A DNA stretch of 44,441 nucleotides, from the NCBI GenBank assembly GCA_900550445.1, contig URSF01000020.1, forward strand, positions 1 to 44,441. The letters run 5' to 3'. Numbering within the stretch: the stretch's first letter is position 1; each line of letters starts with the position of its first letter. Both the position numbers and the translations under genes were made by a program. Origin of the DNA: an uncultured Rhodospirillaceae bacterium. GTDB taxonomy: Bacteria; Pseudomonadota; Alphaproteobacteria; CAAGCB01; CAG-977. Under the pieces are notes generated by a model. It was not told where the DNA came from. It made no database searches and worked only from the letters and a program-made list of their open reading frames with translations. Below, one piece after another: positions 20,388 to 29,195 of this stretch.

Positions 20388-21545
20388 ATGTTTTTTATTT
20401 TATCTTTTATTTTTATACTTGCCGCCGTTACCGTTACTTTGAAAATCCTGATCGGTTATAATCCGGAAATTTCGTTAAAAAACAAACTGATAATTTCTTT
20501 CATCGTTATCTTTGCCTGGTGCTGTCCGGTGTTTTCGCGTTTTTTACGCCGGCTGCATGTGCTGTCAACGGAAGCAAATCTGATTGTTTCCCAATCGCTG
20601 TATGTTGTTTTTATAACGGCTTTTTTTCTGTTATGTTTGCTGATGATACGGGATATGATCTGGATTCCCGGTTATAAAATTGCTTTGAAATGTAAAAAGG
20701 CTTCTGCTGCATTTGATCCGATGAAGCCTTCCGTCATTAAAAAAGCAAATATAATTACTGCCGCGGCGACGCTGTTGCTGTCAGGTTACGCCATGTATGA
20801 AGGAATAAAGTTTCCGCAGATCAAAGAAACGGTTATTCCTACGGAAAAAGTCGCCTCCGCTTTTAAAATCGTTGCTTTGACGGATATGCATATTACGCCT
20901 GTTACGCCGGTTTCGCGCATTAACAGGATTGTCCGCACGGTTAATGAATTAAAGCCTGATATTATCGTTCTGGCAGGCGATGTCATTGATGCAAAGCCGT
21001 ATCTGCTGAAAAACGAAATGCGGGCTCTGGCAAATTTGAAAGCCAAATACGGCGTATTTGTCACATTGGGAAATCATGAATTTTATCACGGCAGTTTCGA
21101 GTGGGAAAAAAAGTTCAGAGAAATGGGCTTTTCTTATCTGGCCAATAACGGATTGATATTAAAGGGAACAAATGTTTATTTGTCCGGTCTGCCGGATCCG
21201 CAGCTGTTGAAAATCAATGACGCGGCAATGGCCGGTATCAGGAATACTTTAAGAAAAGCGCCGCCGTCCGCTTTTAAAGTGTTTGTATCACATTCTCCGC
21301 GTTTTATTAAACGGTTGGACAGCAGCCTGACAGATCTGCAGATTTCCGGACATACGCACGGCGGCCAAATCTTTCCGTTTCATTTTGTTGTTAAACGGTT
21401 TAACGATTTTGTCGCCGGCTTGTATGACGTTAACGGCATGAAATTATATATTTCTCGCGGCGTCAGCGGTTGGGGCCCGCCGATGCGTCTGTTCGCTCCA
21501 TCGGAAATTTCCGTTATTGATTTAATTCCTGAAAAGAAAAATTAA
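20388..21545 (+). CDS. Membrane-bound calcineurin-like metallophosphoesterase
   Basis: The product has 385 residues. The N-terminal 145 residues hold about four hydrophobic helices. The remainder is a metallophosphoesterase domain with the full two-metal set: LTDMHITP, LAGDVID, LGNHEFYHG, VSHSPR and SGHTHGG. The layout matches YkuE/YaeI-type enzymes, of which YaeI acts on UDP-2,3-diacylglucosamine and YkuE is a cell-wall-associated phosphatase. The active site probably faces the periplasm. GGAGG lies 8 bases before the ATG and the gap to malQ is 22 bases, so it may be co-transcribed with the glucan genes although no functional link is evident. Confidence 0.9.
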   Translation: MFFILSFIFILAAVTVTLKILIGYNPEISLKNKLIISFIVIFAWCCPVFSRFLRRLHVLSTEANLIVSQSLYVVFITAFFLLCLLMIRDMIWIPGYKIALKCKKASAAFDPMKPSVIKKANIITAAATLLLSGYAMYEGIKFPQIKETVIPTEKVASAFKIVALTDMHITPVTPVSRINRIVRTVNELKPDIIVLAGDVIDAKPYLLKNEMRALANLKAKYGVFVTLGNHEFYHGSFEWEKKFREMGFSYLANNGLILKGTNVYLSGLPDPQLLKINDAAMAGIRNTLRKAPPSAFKVFVSHSPRFIKRLDSSLTDLQISGHTHGGQIFPFHFVVKRFNDFVAGLYDVNGMKLYISRGVSGWGPPMRLFAPSEISVIDLIPEKKN

Positions 21546-22828
21546 TTTTCTTCCGCTTTTTCAACGGAAGAAGAAGAGGGCGTAAAGCTGGTTTTGAAAA
21601 TGTTTTCCAAAATGCCTTCTCTTTCTTCGTCTTTGGCTTTTCCTTCCGTCTCCAGCGCCGCCAGCGTTTCCAGCATGGATACCTTTTCCTGCGCCTGCGC
21701 CGCCGCTTTTTCATAACGGGTTCGGGTCTGAATCAGCATAAACATCAAACCGCATGCGATTAAAATCGGCAGTCCCAGTGTCACAATCGTCATGAATGTC
21801 GAAATGTTCGTCAGCTTGAACGAAATGCCGGCAACAATCGCCAACACGGCCGTCACCGAGAACAAACCGGAAATAACGTACCACCCGGTCATCTGATTAG
21901 CTTTGGTCTGATTCTGGTTTAATTGATCGTTCCAGTAATCCAGCGCCGTTCCGTAACGGATACGGCTGGCGACGCTTTGACGCAAAGAAGCCAGCTGGCG
22001 TTCATGATCGTTCTGAATCAAGTTCAGCTGATCCCACATTGCGTTAACCGCGCTGTCGGAAGTCTGTTTGATTTCCGCGACCAGTTGAGATACGTATTCG
22101 GCAACGTCGTTTCTGTAAATCTGCAGCTGTCTGCGGGCTTCTTCTATTCCCTGCTGCAGGGCGAAGTGTTCGTTTTCAATCGGCTTGATTTGTTTTTCCG
22201 CCAGTTCGACACGGCGGATAATGCCGTTGATTTTCCGCAGGGTTTCCGATACTTTCCCGTCCAGCATTTCCGGCTGGACATTCGTTCTGAATTGCAGGGT
22301 AAACGCATAACCGAACGTGAAGCTTTCAGCGTCGGCCGATGTGCCGAATCCCGCCGCGTCTGCCAGAGAAGCCGCCCCCGTCGCGCCGGCCAGCAGCCCC
22401 ATCAGCATCGGTTCGTAACGATACATGATTGTCGCCATCTGTCCCAGCGTGCCCTGAGAATGAATACATTTGAATCCCAGATAAGCATTTAAATCTTTGC
22501 GGATAATCGTAAAGCCTTCGGCCGTGCTCATTTCCGTATTTAAGACGGCCTGCGCCGCTTCCAGAATCGACCGCGGCGTCTGCAGCTGAAAATCTATGAT
22601 TTTCTGGATAAACGGCTTGTCCGATGTTTCCGTACCGATAATGTCATGCCAGGCTTGCAGTTCGTTGACGGCAAACACACCGGCTTCGTAAAAAGAACGC
22701 AGCTCGACAATGCCTCCGTTATCGTCCAGTTCGATATGAATGGGAACACCGAACGGAATGTCCCTTTCTTTATCAAAAGGAAACTCTGCGGGAAAAGCGC
22801 CGGAAATTGTTTCGTCTTGTGTATTCAT
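21542..22828 (-). CDS. Membrane protein with long coiled coil, unknown function
   Basis: The product has 428 residues and no signal peptide. Residues 1-180 are mixed alpha/beta. Residues of about 195-310 are strongly heptad-like (MLDGKVSETLRKINGIIRR and what follows), a coiled coil. Two membrane helices follow at about 316-336 and 343-368, and then an acidic coiled tail rich in Glu and Ser. A cytosolic N-domain tethered by a hairpin of two helices is the likely topology. It lies 39 bases behind the glycosyltransferase gene, so it is probably co-transcribed, and it converges with the phosphoesterase. No known family is recognised. Confidence 0.75.
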   Translation of the reverse strand: MNTQDETISGAFPAEFPFDKERDIPFGVPIHIELDDNGGIVELRSFYEAGVFAVNELQAWHDIIGTETSDKPFIQKIIDFQLQTPRSILEAAQAVLNTEMSTAEGFTIIRKDLNAYLGFKCIHSQGTLGQMATIMYRYEPMLMGLLAGATGAASLADAAGFGTSADAESFTFGYAFTLQFRTNVQPEMLDGKVSETLRKINGIIRRVELAEKQIKPIENEHFALQQGIEEARRQLQIYRNDVAEYVSQLVAEIKQTSDSAVNAMWDQLNLIQNDHERQLASLRQSVASRIRYGTALDYWNDQLNQNQTKANQMTGWYVISGLFSVTAVLAIVAGISFKLTNISTFMTIVTLGLPILIACGLMFMLIQTRTRYEKAAAQAQEKVSMLETLAALETEGKAKDEEREGILENIFKTSFTPSSSSVEKAEEN

Positions 22829-22867
22829 GGTTCAAACTATGTCGTATATTGTTTTAAAAATCAATAT

Positions 22868-23767
22868 TTAATCCTGGTTATCCGGGAAAGGATAGGTCAT
22901 ATATGCCAATCGCACGGTTTCGCGCTTGTGCCTGATTTGTGCGCCCAGCATAACGGCGCAAAACAAAAAGAACCAAAAACCGATGAAGCTGTAGAAAACA
23001 AAAGGAAAGTCCCCCATATAAGAGTCGAAAACGGAAAAAAGGACGGTTAAAACAGCGCATAAAATTGCCGTTGATCCGTAAAACAGAAAGGGTCTTTCCA
23101 AGCGCAGCAATCGCCAGATCATAAACAAAACTTTAAAACCGTCTTTTATGGTTGACAGTTTTCTGAAAGATCCTTCGGGTCTGGCAAAATATCTGGTTTC
23201 GGCTTCGGCAAAGGGCAGACGGTTCATCGCCGTGAATACATTTAATTCCGTTTCGATTTCAAAACCGTTTGACCGGGCGGTAAAGGTTTTGACAAACCTT
23301 TTTGAAAAAACGCGCAGGCCGGACAACATATCCGTTTGTTTTATGCCGAATAAAGTCCGCACCAGACCTGTCAAAAACATGTTTCCGAACCTGTGAAACA
23401 GCGGATAAGCCTCTTTTTCCTGTTCTTTGCGTGTACCAACGACCATATCTTTTTGTTCATTGATTAAAATGTCGATCAAACGCGGCGCTGCGGCCAGATC
23501 GTATGTCATGTCTCCGTCCGTAATAACGTAAATATCAGCGTCAATGTCTGCGAACATACGGCGTATAACGCAGCCTTTTCCCTGCTGGGACACGCGGCGG
23601 ACGATTGCGCCGGCCTGTGCCGCGATTTTTGCTGTGTCGTCCGTCGAATTGTTGTCATAAACATAAACTTTCGCATCGGGCAAAGTCTTTTTAGCCAATT
23701 CAACAACAGGTTTTACGGTTTTTTCTTCATTATAGCAGGGGATCAATACGGCAGTTTTTAAAGTCAT
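22868..23767 (-). CDS. GT2 glycosyltransferase, DPM1/GtrB-like, with two C-terminal membrane helices
   Basis: The product has 299 residues. The GT-A core is evident from VLIPCYNEEKTV (5-16), VYDNNSTDDT (nucleotide-binding Asp) and the DGDMTYD metal-binding motif near residue 100, followed by SGLRVFSKRFV and FEIETEL. Two hydrophobic helices occupy about residues 225-275. This is the layout of polyprenyl-phosphate sugar transferases (DPM1, GtrB, ArnC-like), which load a sugar onto a lipid carrier for export. The sugar is unknown. AGGAG lies 8 bases before the ATG. Confidence 0.9.
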   Translation of the reverse strand: MTLKTAVLIPCYNEEKTVKPVVELAKKTLPDAKVYVYDNNSTDDTAKIAAQAGAIVRRVSQQGKGCVIRRMFADIDADIYVITDGDMTYDLAAAPRLIDILINEQKDMVVGTRKEQEKEAYPLFHRFGNMFLTGLVRTLFGIKQTDMLSGLRVFSKRFVKTFTARSNGFEIETELNVFTAMNRLPFAEAETRYFARPEGSFRKLSTIKDGFKVLFMIWRLLRLERPFLFYGSTAILCAVLTVLFSVFDSYMGDFPFVFYSFIGFWFFLFCAVMLGAQIRHKRETVRLAYMTYPFPDNQD

Positions 23768-23947
23768 AAAATTTCTCCTAAATTATCAGACTATCAGTAT
23801 ACGGGATCACAGAACGGAAAGAAACGATTTTTCTTTGTTCGTATTTTTTATTCCGGAAGCCGTGCCAAGAAACGGATTCCGATTAGGTAAAATAATACCA
23901 ACCATGTATCATATTGATTTTGTTTGTTTTTATTTGTATAAAAAATG

Positions 23948-23976
23948 TTGACATATTCCGCGGGCCGTTATACTTT
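23948..23976 (+). promoter_or_regulatory. Promoter of the rplM-rpsI operon
   Basis: TTGACA (23948-23953) is followed by TATACT (23969-23974, 15 bases) or TACTTT (23971-23976, 17 bases), with a GC-rich spacer (ccgcgggccg). A small hairpin CAGTT-TTTT-AACTG (23982-23995) lies in the short leader and could be part of ribosomal-protein autoregulation. That role is a guess. Confidence 0.7.
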
Positions 23977-24017
23977 AACTGCAGTTTTTTAACTGTAATT
24001 GTAAGGAATAAAACTAA

Positions 24018-24479
24018 ATGCAGACCTTATCTGTTAAGCCGTCTGAAGTCCAAAAGAAATGGTATCTGATTGATGCCGAAGATTTGGTCTTGGGACGTTT
24101 GGCCAGCATTGTCGCCAAAATTTTGCGCGGCAAGCATAAAACCTGTTTTACACCGCATGTCGACTGCGGTGATTATGTGATCATCATCAACGCTGAAAAG
24201 GTACATCTGACCGGTAAAAAACTGGAAGACAAAGTGTATTACCGCCATACCGGCCACCCGGGCGGAATCAAAGGCGTGACCGCCGGCAAAGTTATTTCCG
24301 GCGAACACCCCGAACGCGTTATTATTAAGGCTGTCGAACGCATGATTACGCGTAATCCGTTGGGTCGCAAGCAGATGACAAACCTGCGTGTTTATGCCGG
24401 CCCCGAACACCCGCACGCCGCTCAGAATCCGGAAGTTCTGGACGTTGCCGCTTTGAACCCGAAAAACAAGAGGAATTAA
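24018..24479 (+). CDS. rplM: 50S ribosomal protein L13 (uL13)
   Basis: The product has 153 residues, full length. Typical blocks are WYLIDAEDLVLGRLAS near the start, the GDYVIIINAEK segment, YYRHTGHPGGIK, and the C-terminal RVYAGPEHPHAAQNP. L13 is an early assembly protein of the large subunit. AAGGA lies 9 bases before the ATG. It is followed 3 bases later by rpsI, the conserved bacterial gene order. Confidence 0.98.
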   Translation: MQTLSVKPSEVQKKWYLIDAEDLVLGRLASIVAKILRGKHKTCFTPHVDCGDYVIIINAEKVHLTGKKLEDKVYYRHTGHPGGIKGVTAGKVISGEHPERVIIKAVERMITRNPLGRKQMTNLRVYAGPEHPHAAQNPEVLDVAALNPKNKRN

Positions 24480-24482
24480 TCC

Positions 24483-24959
24483 ATGGCTGGTTTGGAAGAT
24501 TTGAAAAAAGAAATGGAAACAGCTGCCGTTGTTGTTGAACCGGCTGCCGTTCGTGAACCGAAAAAGGATAAATTCGGCCGCGCCTATGCGACGGGTCGTC
24601 GTAAAGACGCCAGCGCTCGCGTTTGGATTAAGCTGGGATCGGGTAAAATGACGATCAACGGCGTTGACGTTGAAAAATATTTTACGCGCCCGGTTCTGCG
24701 CATGATTATCAACCAGCCGTTTGAAGTTACCAACCGCGTTGGTCAGTTTGACGTTGTCGTTACGGTGACCGGCGGCGGTTTGTCCGGTCAGGCCGGGGCT
24801 GTTCGTCACGGATTAAGCCGTTGTTTAGACAATTTTGAACCGGAATTGCATACGGCTTTGAAACGCGCCGGTTTCCTGACCCGCGATCCGCGCGTTGTTG
24901 AACGTAAGAAATATGGTAAAGCTAAGGCTCGCCGCAGCTACCAGTTCTCAAAACGTTAA
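24483..24959 (+). CDS. rpsI: 30S ribosomal protein S9 (uS9)
   Basis: The product has 158 residues. After a 30-residue alphaproteobacterial-type N-terminal extension come YATGRRKDASARVW, MTINGVDVEKYF, VTGGGLSGQAGAVRHGLSR, and the basic tail RRSYQFSKR that reaches the P-site tRNA. It is co-transcribed with rplM and followed by a strong terminator. Confidence 0.98.
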   Translation: MAGLEDLKKEMETAAVVVEPAAVREPKKDKFGRAYATGRRKDASARVWIKLGSGKMTINGVDVEKYFTRPVLRMIINQPFEVTNRVGQFDVVVTVTGGGLSGQAGAVRHGLSRCLDNFEPELHTALKRAGFLTRDPRVVERKKYGKAKARRSYQFSKR

Positions 24960-24980
24960 AATTTATATCGACAAATTTCA

Positions 24981-25010
24981 AAAGAGGAAGTTTACACTTC
25001 CTCTTTTTTT
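24981..25010 (+). terminator. Rho-independent terminator of the rplM-rpsI operon
   Basis: AAAGAGGAAGT (24981-24991) and ACTTCCTCTTT (24996-25006) form an 11-base perfect stem with a TTAC loop, followed by a run of T. Confidence 0.93.
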
Positions 25011-25088
25011 ATGAATAAAGAAGTGTTTATTCCGGTTCTTCGGCGATTGCTTTTCTGCGTTCTTTTCTTTTTTCGCTTTGTTTCCTTT

Positions 25089-25479
25089 TCAAACTTTCTG
25101 ACCTTCCAGCCATTCTTCCTCTTCGGCATCAGTGTGTTCGTAATAAAAAATAAGACTGCGTTCGTTTATTGTTTTTGCGCCAATAACAAGTTGCGGAATC
25201 TCCCAAATCGGAGAGATTGGCCATAACAGCAAATTAACAACGCCGTAAATGGTCTGAGTCCCGTCGGCTCCGTTTCCCATTCCTAATAAAAATTACCGAA
25301 TCCGGGCAGAATATTTGAAAATGCCGGCTAATAAAGGCCTGGTTGTTTTTTCCCATTCTTCCGTCGGTTTGTCCACTGAAATTCCGTCTGATTTTAAATC
25401 CCGTAAACCAGCCGTTCATGTCCTGTCAAAATTGTACAAGCTGCGGTAAAACAAAATAAAATAATAAAACTTTTTTCAT
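25089..25479 (-). pseudogene. Frameshifted lipoprotein gene remnant
   Basis: ATG 25479, with AAGGATC 7 bases upstream, begins MKKVLLFYFV, a lipoprotein-type signal. The natural continuation FTAACTILTGHERLVYGI lies in a second frame, DLKSDGISVDKPTEEW up to LLAGIFKYS in a third, and MGNGADGTQTIYGVV to EEEEWLEGQKV in a fourth segment ending at 25089. Each piece reads like protein and they follow each other without gaps, so one gene of about 125 codons has at least three frame changes. The family is not recognised. The final open piece (25089-25280) alone is unlikely to be a gene. Confidence 0.65.
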
Positions 25480-25502
25480 TTCTGAAGATCCTTTATTGTT
25501 AA

Positions 25503-25700
25503 GAGTCAAAACAAAACCCACTTTTTCAGTTGGGCGGATTTTCAGAAACCGTTTATGTCTAAAGACGGCTCGGCTCCTTATTCGTCGAAATTCGCCCGTT
25601 AAGGACAGATCCGGCGAATTTATTAGCCGCCATACACAACGCGGCTGGTTCTGACGCCCTAAGCCGTTTATTTTAACAGCTTAAACGGCATTGTAACAAT
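25503..25700 (-). ncRNA. Candidate structured RNA with intrinsic terminator, unknown family
   Basis: About 200 bases without coding character hold a chain of inverted repeats. In minus-strand order they are GCCGTTTA/TAAACGGC (25663-25689), AGCCGC/GCGGCT (25625-25646), AAATTCGCC/GGCGAATTT (25588-25621), CCGT...ACGG with GTCT/AGAC (25549-25568), and finally CCCAACTGAAAAAGTGGG (25517-25534) followed on the minus strand by TTTTGTTTTG, a terminator. The TAAACGG element occurs twice, so an outer rod pairing the RNA ends is also possible. The direction is set by the terminator. It does not match 6S, tmRNA, RNase P or a riboswitch that I recognise. It lies just upstream of the lipoprotein pseudogene. 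Confidence 0.5.
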
Positions 25701-25900
25701 TTGTAAAAGCAAGAAGGGGAAAAGGGTTTAGAGATCTTTACGTTACAAGGTCGCTGGACGCGACAATCCATTCTTGCCGTCTGCTGCAACAGACTGCTTT
25801 GAATTTTGTGTTAAAATTTTTATTTATTTTCAATGTGTTATAAAAATTCAACCGGTTAAAAAAGGCCGGAAGAGTAAAAGTAGTTTGTTCACGAAAATCA

Positions 25901-25939
25901 GGAAATAAAAACGCCGGCACAAATGATACATACCGGCGT
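25901..25939 (-). terminator. Rho-independent terminator of the 725-residue protein gene
   Basis: ACGCCGG (25911-25917) and CCGGCGT (25933-25939) form the stem. On the minus strand it is followed by TTTTATTTCC, and it lies about 30 bases past the stop codon. Confidence 0.85.
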
Positions 25940-25969
25940 TCGGGAATTTTTCAGATAGTCAAAGGATTT

Positions 25970-28147
25970 TTATCGGGACATCTCTTCTTTCTTTTTCAGC
26001 AAAGCCGCTTGAACAGCAGGAGAAATAACTGCCGGCCGGGCAGGGGTTTTTGCCTGCTGCTGATTTTTCTGTAATTTTTGCTGCAGTCCGGATTTTTTAG
26101 CAGCGTTTTGTTTTTCAGACGCGGGGTTAACTTTATATGCTTCCATATTTTCTTTTATTTTGCTGATCACCCGTTCTTTTTCTGTCATGTTCGCTTTTGT
26201 CTGTTGCGGCTGTTTGCTTGGAGCGTTTGATGCTGGGACAGACTGTTTGACAACGGATTCTTTGGACGGCTGAATTTTTTCGGCCTGCTTGGTAACAGAG
26301 CTTTCTTTTTTCGGCAGATTTGAATAATGTTTATTGCATTGCAGCATTGCCGCTAACTGTTTGCGGTTTTTCGGATCTTCCAGATCTTCTTTTTTTAACT
26401 CAGGTATTTTTGGGAATGTCTGATGGACAAAGTTCAAAAGGTTTTGTTCTTTTCCGGATAGGGGTTCGCCCTTAGCTTCTTTGTCCAAAACAGCTTTAGC
26501 CTGCCGGATTTTTTCGGCGGATACCGCATTGTCCGGCGCCAACAAAGCCTCTTTTGCCGCGTTACTTGCGGTTTTTACTTTGTCGCCGGAAATATGTTTT
26601 TCTGCTTTCGGTTCAGGCGGCTTAATTCCTTTTTTTTCTAAGAAACGCTCAAAATCAAGTTGCGGATTCTTCCTTTTTTCTTCGCTGAAGACATGAAGCG
26701 TATCTATGCATTTTTTACTAATATCCGCAGGAATTTTATCTGTTTTATCTAAAGATGCTTTTCCCCGTTCAATGCTTAGCAGGTAAGAAAGGTTCTTTTC
26801 TTCCTCTGATGCTTGATATCCACCTTTACGATGTACTCTAAGATCATTGACAACATCTGAAAACGTATAATTTGAAAGATCTTTTTTTCCGCTGATTCCT
26901 TCAGAAATCAACGTCGGAAGCTTAGCTGCTTCTTTGCAGATTTCTTTGTTTTTCTCGTAAATGCCTTCATTCTGCAGCCGTTTCTTTTCTTCTTTTTCTG
27001 TTGCTTTATTTTGATAATACTCTTTTTTCCCTTCTTCAGAAAAGTACTGGGCAACCCCACGCTCTTTAAGCTGGCTGGCGTTATTCATGAAAAATTCCTG
27101 TGCCGCATCAAGTTTATCTAGAGGAAACTCTGTAACTTCTTTAGGAATAATATTATTATGCTGTAAAATAGATAATTGCGTGTTTAAAAGTTTTCTTGCT
27201 CTGTCGTCTTCACCATTTCGCAAAAGTTTTATCGCGTTTAAGAGTTCTTTTTGTACAATATTCTTGGTAGCTAAAGCAGAAGCTTCGCCTTTTATTTTTC
27301 TGCCGTCTTTTGTTATCGCAGTTGCAGACATTGATCCGATGTAATTTTGTCCGATACTGGAAAGATCTTTTATATCTTTTGCGGCTTTGGCTGCAATGTC
27401 CAATACGGTCCCGGATTGTTCTTCAACCAAAGGTTTGATATTCTTAGGAATGTTATTAGGGATTGAAGGCAGAAAAATATTAACGCCTTCATTTAATAAT
27501 TTTTCTAAGCGAGGAGTTGCCTTAATTTTATTCCCAGAAGCATCGTGCAGATAACCGCCTTCCGCTTTAATTACCATATTAGCTGCTGCGAATCCAGCTG
27601 CTCCGGCCATTCCCGATATGGTATTATTAAACATTTTGTCTGCGGCTTCAGCCGCCCGCTGCGAAGCCTGTCTGGCGGTCTCTGCTTCGACTTTGTCACC
27701 CCTATAAGAAGTCGAAATATTCGCTTTTTCCATAGCTCTTAAAACGGCTTCTTTTAATTCGGCTGGGATTTCGCCTTCTACCGCGGCATAACCGTATTCT
27801 TTGATTTTCTTTAACAGCTCCTCTATCTTGGCGCGGAAATATACTTTCTGCGCTTTCTCTTTAAATTTAACGACATGTTTTTCCCGAGCGTTATCCAGCA
27901 TACGCGCGCCGTTTTGCATGTTAACCTGAACGGATATTTTTCCGCGGCGGTTTTTTGTCAGTGTAACTGAGCTGATTTTTCTGCTCGCACTGATTTTTAT
28001 ACCGCGTTGTTCCTGTTTTTTCGCTAATTCTTCCCATTCGCGTTTCAAAACCGCGGCAATTTGTCCGGATACTTTGATTTCTTCCGCTCTTTTAGCGGAA
28101 ATTTTGTTTTTTTTCTGCGCTTGTTCGTTTAATGCCGTTTTATCCAT
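25970..28147 (-). CDS. Large helical, basic cytosolic-looking protein, unknown function
   Basis: The product has 725 residues and no signal peptide. It is rich in Lys, Glu, Ala and Gln. Residues of about 1-160 are charged helices. Residues 165-200 contain a small-residue stretch (NTISGMAGAAGFAAANMV), and the last 200 residues become low-complexity, Pro/Gln/Lys-rich (KQPQQTKANM, KSGLQQKLQKNQQQ). ATG 28147 is chosen because AAGAGG lies 6 bases upstream, while the alternative ATG at 28165 sits practically at the predicted transcription start. It has its own strong promoter and terminator, so it is a single-gene unit. A secreted effector or scaffold is possible but unsupported. Confidence 0.75.
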   Translation of the reverse strand: MDKTALNEQAQKKNKISAKRAEEIKVSGQIAAVLKREWEELAKKQEQRGIKISASRKISSVTLTKNRRGKISVQVNMQNGARMLDNAREKHVVKFKEKAQKVYFRAKIEELLKKIKEYGYAAVEGEIPAELKEAVLRAMEKANISTSYRGDKVEAETARQASQRAAEAADKMFNNTISGMAGAAGFAAANMVIKAEGGYLHDASGNKIKATPRLEKLLNEGVNIFLPSIPNNIPKNIKPLVEEQSGTVLDIAAKAAKDIKDLSSIGQNYIGSMSATAITKDGRKIKGEASALATKNIVQKELLNAIKLLRNGEDDRARKLLNTQLSILQHNNIIPKEVTEFPLDKLDAAQEFFMNNASQLKERGVAQYFSEEGKKEYYQNKATEKEEKKRLQNEGIYEKNKEICKEAAKLPTLISEGISGKKDLSNYTFSDVVNDLRVHRKGGYQASEEEKNLSYLLSIERGKASLDKTDKIPADISKKCIDTLHVFSEEKRKNPQLDFERFLEKKGIKPPEPKAEKHISGDKVKTASNAAKEALLAPDNAVSAEKIRQAKAVLDKEAKGEPLSGKEQNLLNFVHQTFPKIPELKKEDLEDPKNRKQLAAMLQCNKHYSNLPKKESSVTKQAEKIQPSKESVVKQSVPASNAPSKQPQQTKANMTEKERVISKIKENMEAYKVNPASEKQNAAKKSGLQQKLQKNQQQAKTPARPAVISPAVQAALLKKKEEMSR

Positions 28148-28174
28148 GGAAAACCTCTTATGCATGATTTTCTT

Positions 28175-28203
28175 TTATAACATGAATCCGAAGAGGCTGT
28201 CAA
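28175..28203 (-). promoter_or_regulatory. Strong sigma70-type promoter of the 725-residue protein gene
   Basis: On the minus strand TTGACA (28198-28203) is followed after 17 bases by TTATAA (28175-28180). The transcription start would fall near 28168, which favours the start codon at 28147. Confidence 0.8.
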
Positions 28204-28253
28204 GAAATAGTCGAAAATTTCGAAAAAATTGACAAAAAGAAAAACGCCGCCGG

Positions 28254-28625
28254 TTAAGGGGCTTTTTTCAATTTCAGCCCGGCTTTTTCAGCTTCGATTA
28301 GGCCGCCCCGGATAACGATGACATTGTCAAAATCGGCTTGTTTAAATTTTTTGGCGGCTTCTTTGGCTCGTCTGCCGGAACGGCAGAGCAGATATAACGG
28401 CTTTGACCCGTCCAGATTATGTTCACGGACAAAAGTTTCCGCGTCCAATTCTTCCAAAGGAACCTGCCAGTGTTCCTGAACCAAAGCGGTTTCGTCATGT
28501 TCACTGTCGGTGCGAACGTCTAAAATCAAATCATTTTGCTGTATTTTTGACGGGGAAATTTCCTGAATAAACATGTCTGAGCAACCTCCTGTCATCAGCA
28601 ATAATAAAATTAAAAATTTTTGCAT
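28254..28625 (-). CDS. Rhodanese-domain lipoprotein
   Basis: The product has 123 residues. MQKFLILLLLMTGGC is a lipoprotein signal with lipobox MTGGC, so the protein is predicted to be membrane-anchored in the periplasm. The rest is a single rhodanese domain: LILDVRTDSEHDETAL, PLYLLCRSGRRAKEAA with the active-site Cys in the CRSGRR loop, and NVIVIRGGLIEAEKAG. Such domains carry sulfur as a persulfide, and exported versions are often linked to sulfur or redox handling. The inner ATG (28625) is used because it gives the correct signal peptide. Confidence 0.88.
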   Translation of the reverse strand: MQKFLILLLLMTGGCSDMFIQEISPSKIQQNDLILDVRTDSEHDETALVQEHWQVPLEELDAETFVREHNLDGSKPLYLLCRSGRRAKEAAKKFKQADFDNVIVIRGGLIEAEKAGLKLKKAP

Positions 28626-29158
28626 GGGCTTTTCCTTCAATGAATTAAAAAGTAATTCGTCTTTATTTTTCCGACAGATGTCTTTTATATCAGAATTTTA
28701 AAAAATCTGTTATATGTTTCCGATAACTGACAAAGAGACAATACGCATCGGACGAATAATAATACTGTTGTTGAATAGTCCGGAAGAGAAAATAATTTAT
28801 CAAAAAGAAATATCTTGTTTTTGTTAATCCTGATATCGGTAGGAAAAAAGCTGAAATAGGGCAGGGATATGATTTTTTGTTTCGCGGATTTATTAAAAAT
28901 TTTTTCTCCGGCGGTGATTTATTTTTTTGCTGTTGTTTTTTATTTAACAGCAAAATACATGGAGCCTCAATGGGAATAGTTATCGAAGCTTTTTATATCG
29001 CCCGGTTTCTGTCGCAAAAAAGTGGAGGTTGGAGAATCCGACAGATCGGTTAAAAGAATGTGCACTGAAACACCGGAAAAATTTCTGTAAAAAGAACATC
29101 TGCTTGAATGTCTGTGTGAATGATAAAGGTGCGGGCGGGAGGCGGGGAACCGGATATG
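28626..29158. other. Intergenic region without a convincing gene
   Basis: About 530 AT-rich bases lie between the rhodanese gene and the rpsU terminator. Open frames here have no ribosome binding site or protein-like composition. I see no strong hairpin other than the rpsU terminator at its edge. Confidence 0.5.
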
Positions 29159-29182
29159 AAAAACCCCCGCGTTTTGCGGGGG
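29159..29182 (-). terminator. Rho-independent terminator of rpsU
   Basis: CCCCCGC (29164-29170) and GCGGGGG (29176-29182) form the stem. On the minus strand T5 follows directly. It lies 13 bases past the rpsU stop. Confidence 0.88.
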
Positions 29183-29195
29183 CTTTGTTGTTTTT

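Noticed and set aside
24027..24809. 260-codon minus-strand open frame over rplM-rpsI
   Set aside because: It is an antisense shadow of two certain ribosomal protein genes.
25011..25226. Plus-strand frame starting in the rpsI terminator
   Set aside because: It begins in the terminator tail, has Phe-rich low-complexity sequence and overlaps the lipoprotein pseudogene read on the other strand.
25503..25700. 6S RNA or tmRNA
   Set aside because: The size fits 6S RNA, but the internal AGCCGC and AAATTCGCC hairpins break the long-rod layout, and no tmRNA tag frame or tRNA-like end is visible.
28690..28953. Minus-strand frame of 87 codons in the rhodanese-rpsU gap
   Set aside because: Low-complexity Lys/Phe/Tyr-rich translation with no ribosome binding site or family resemblance.
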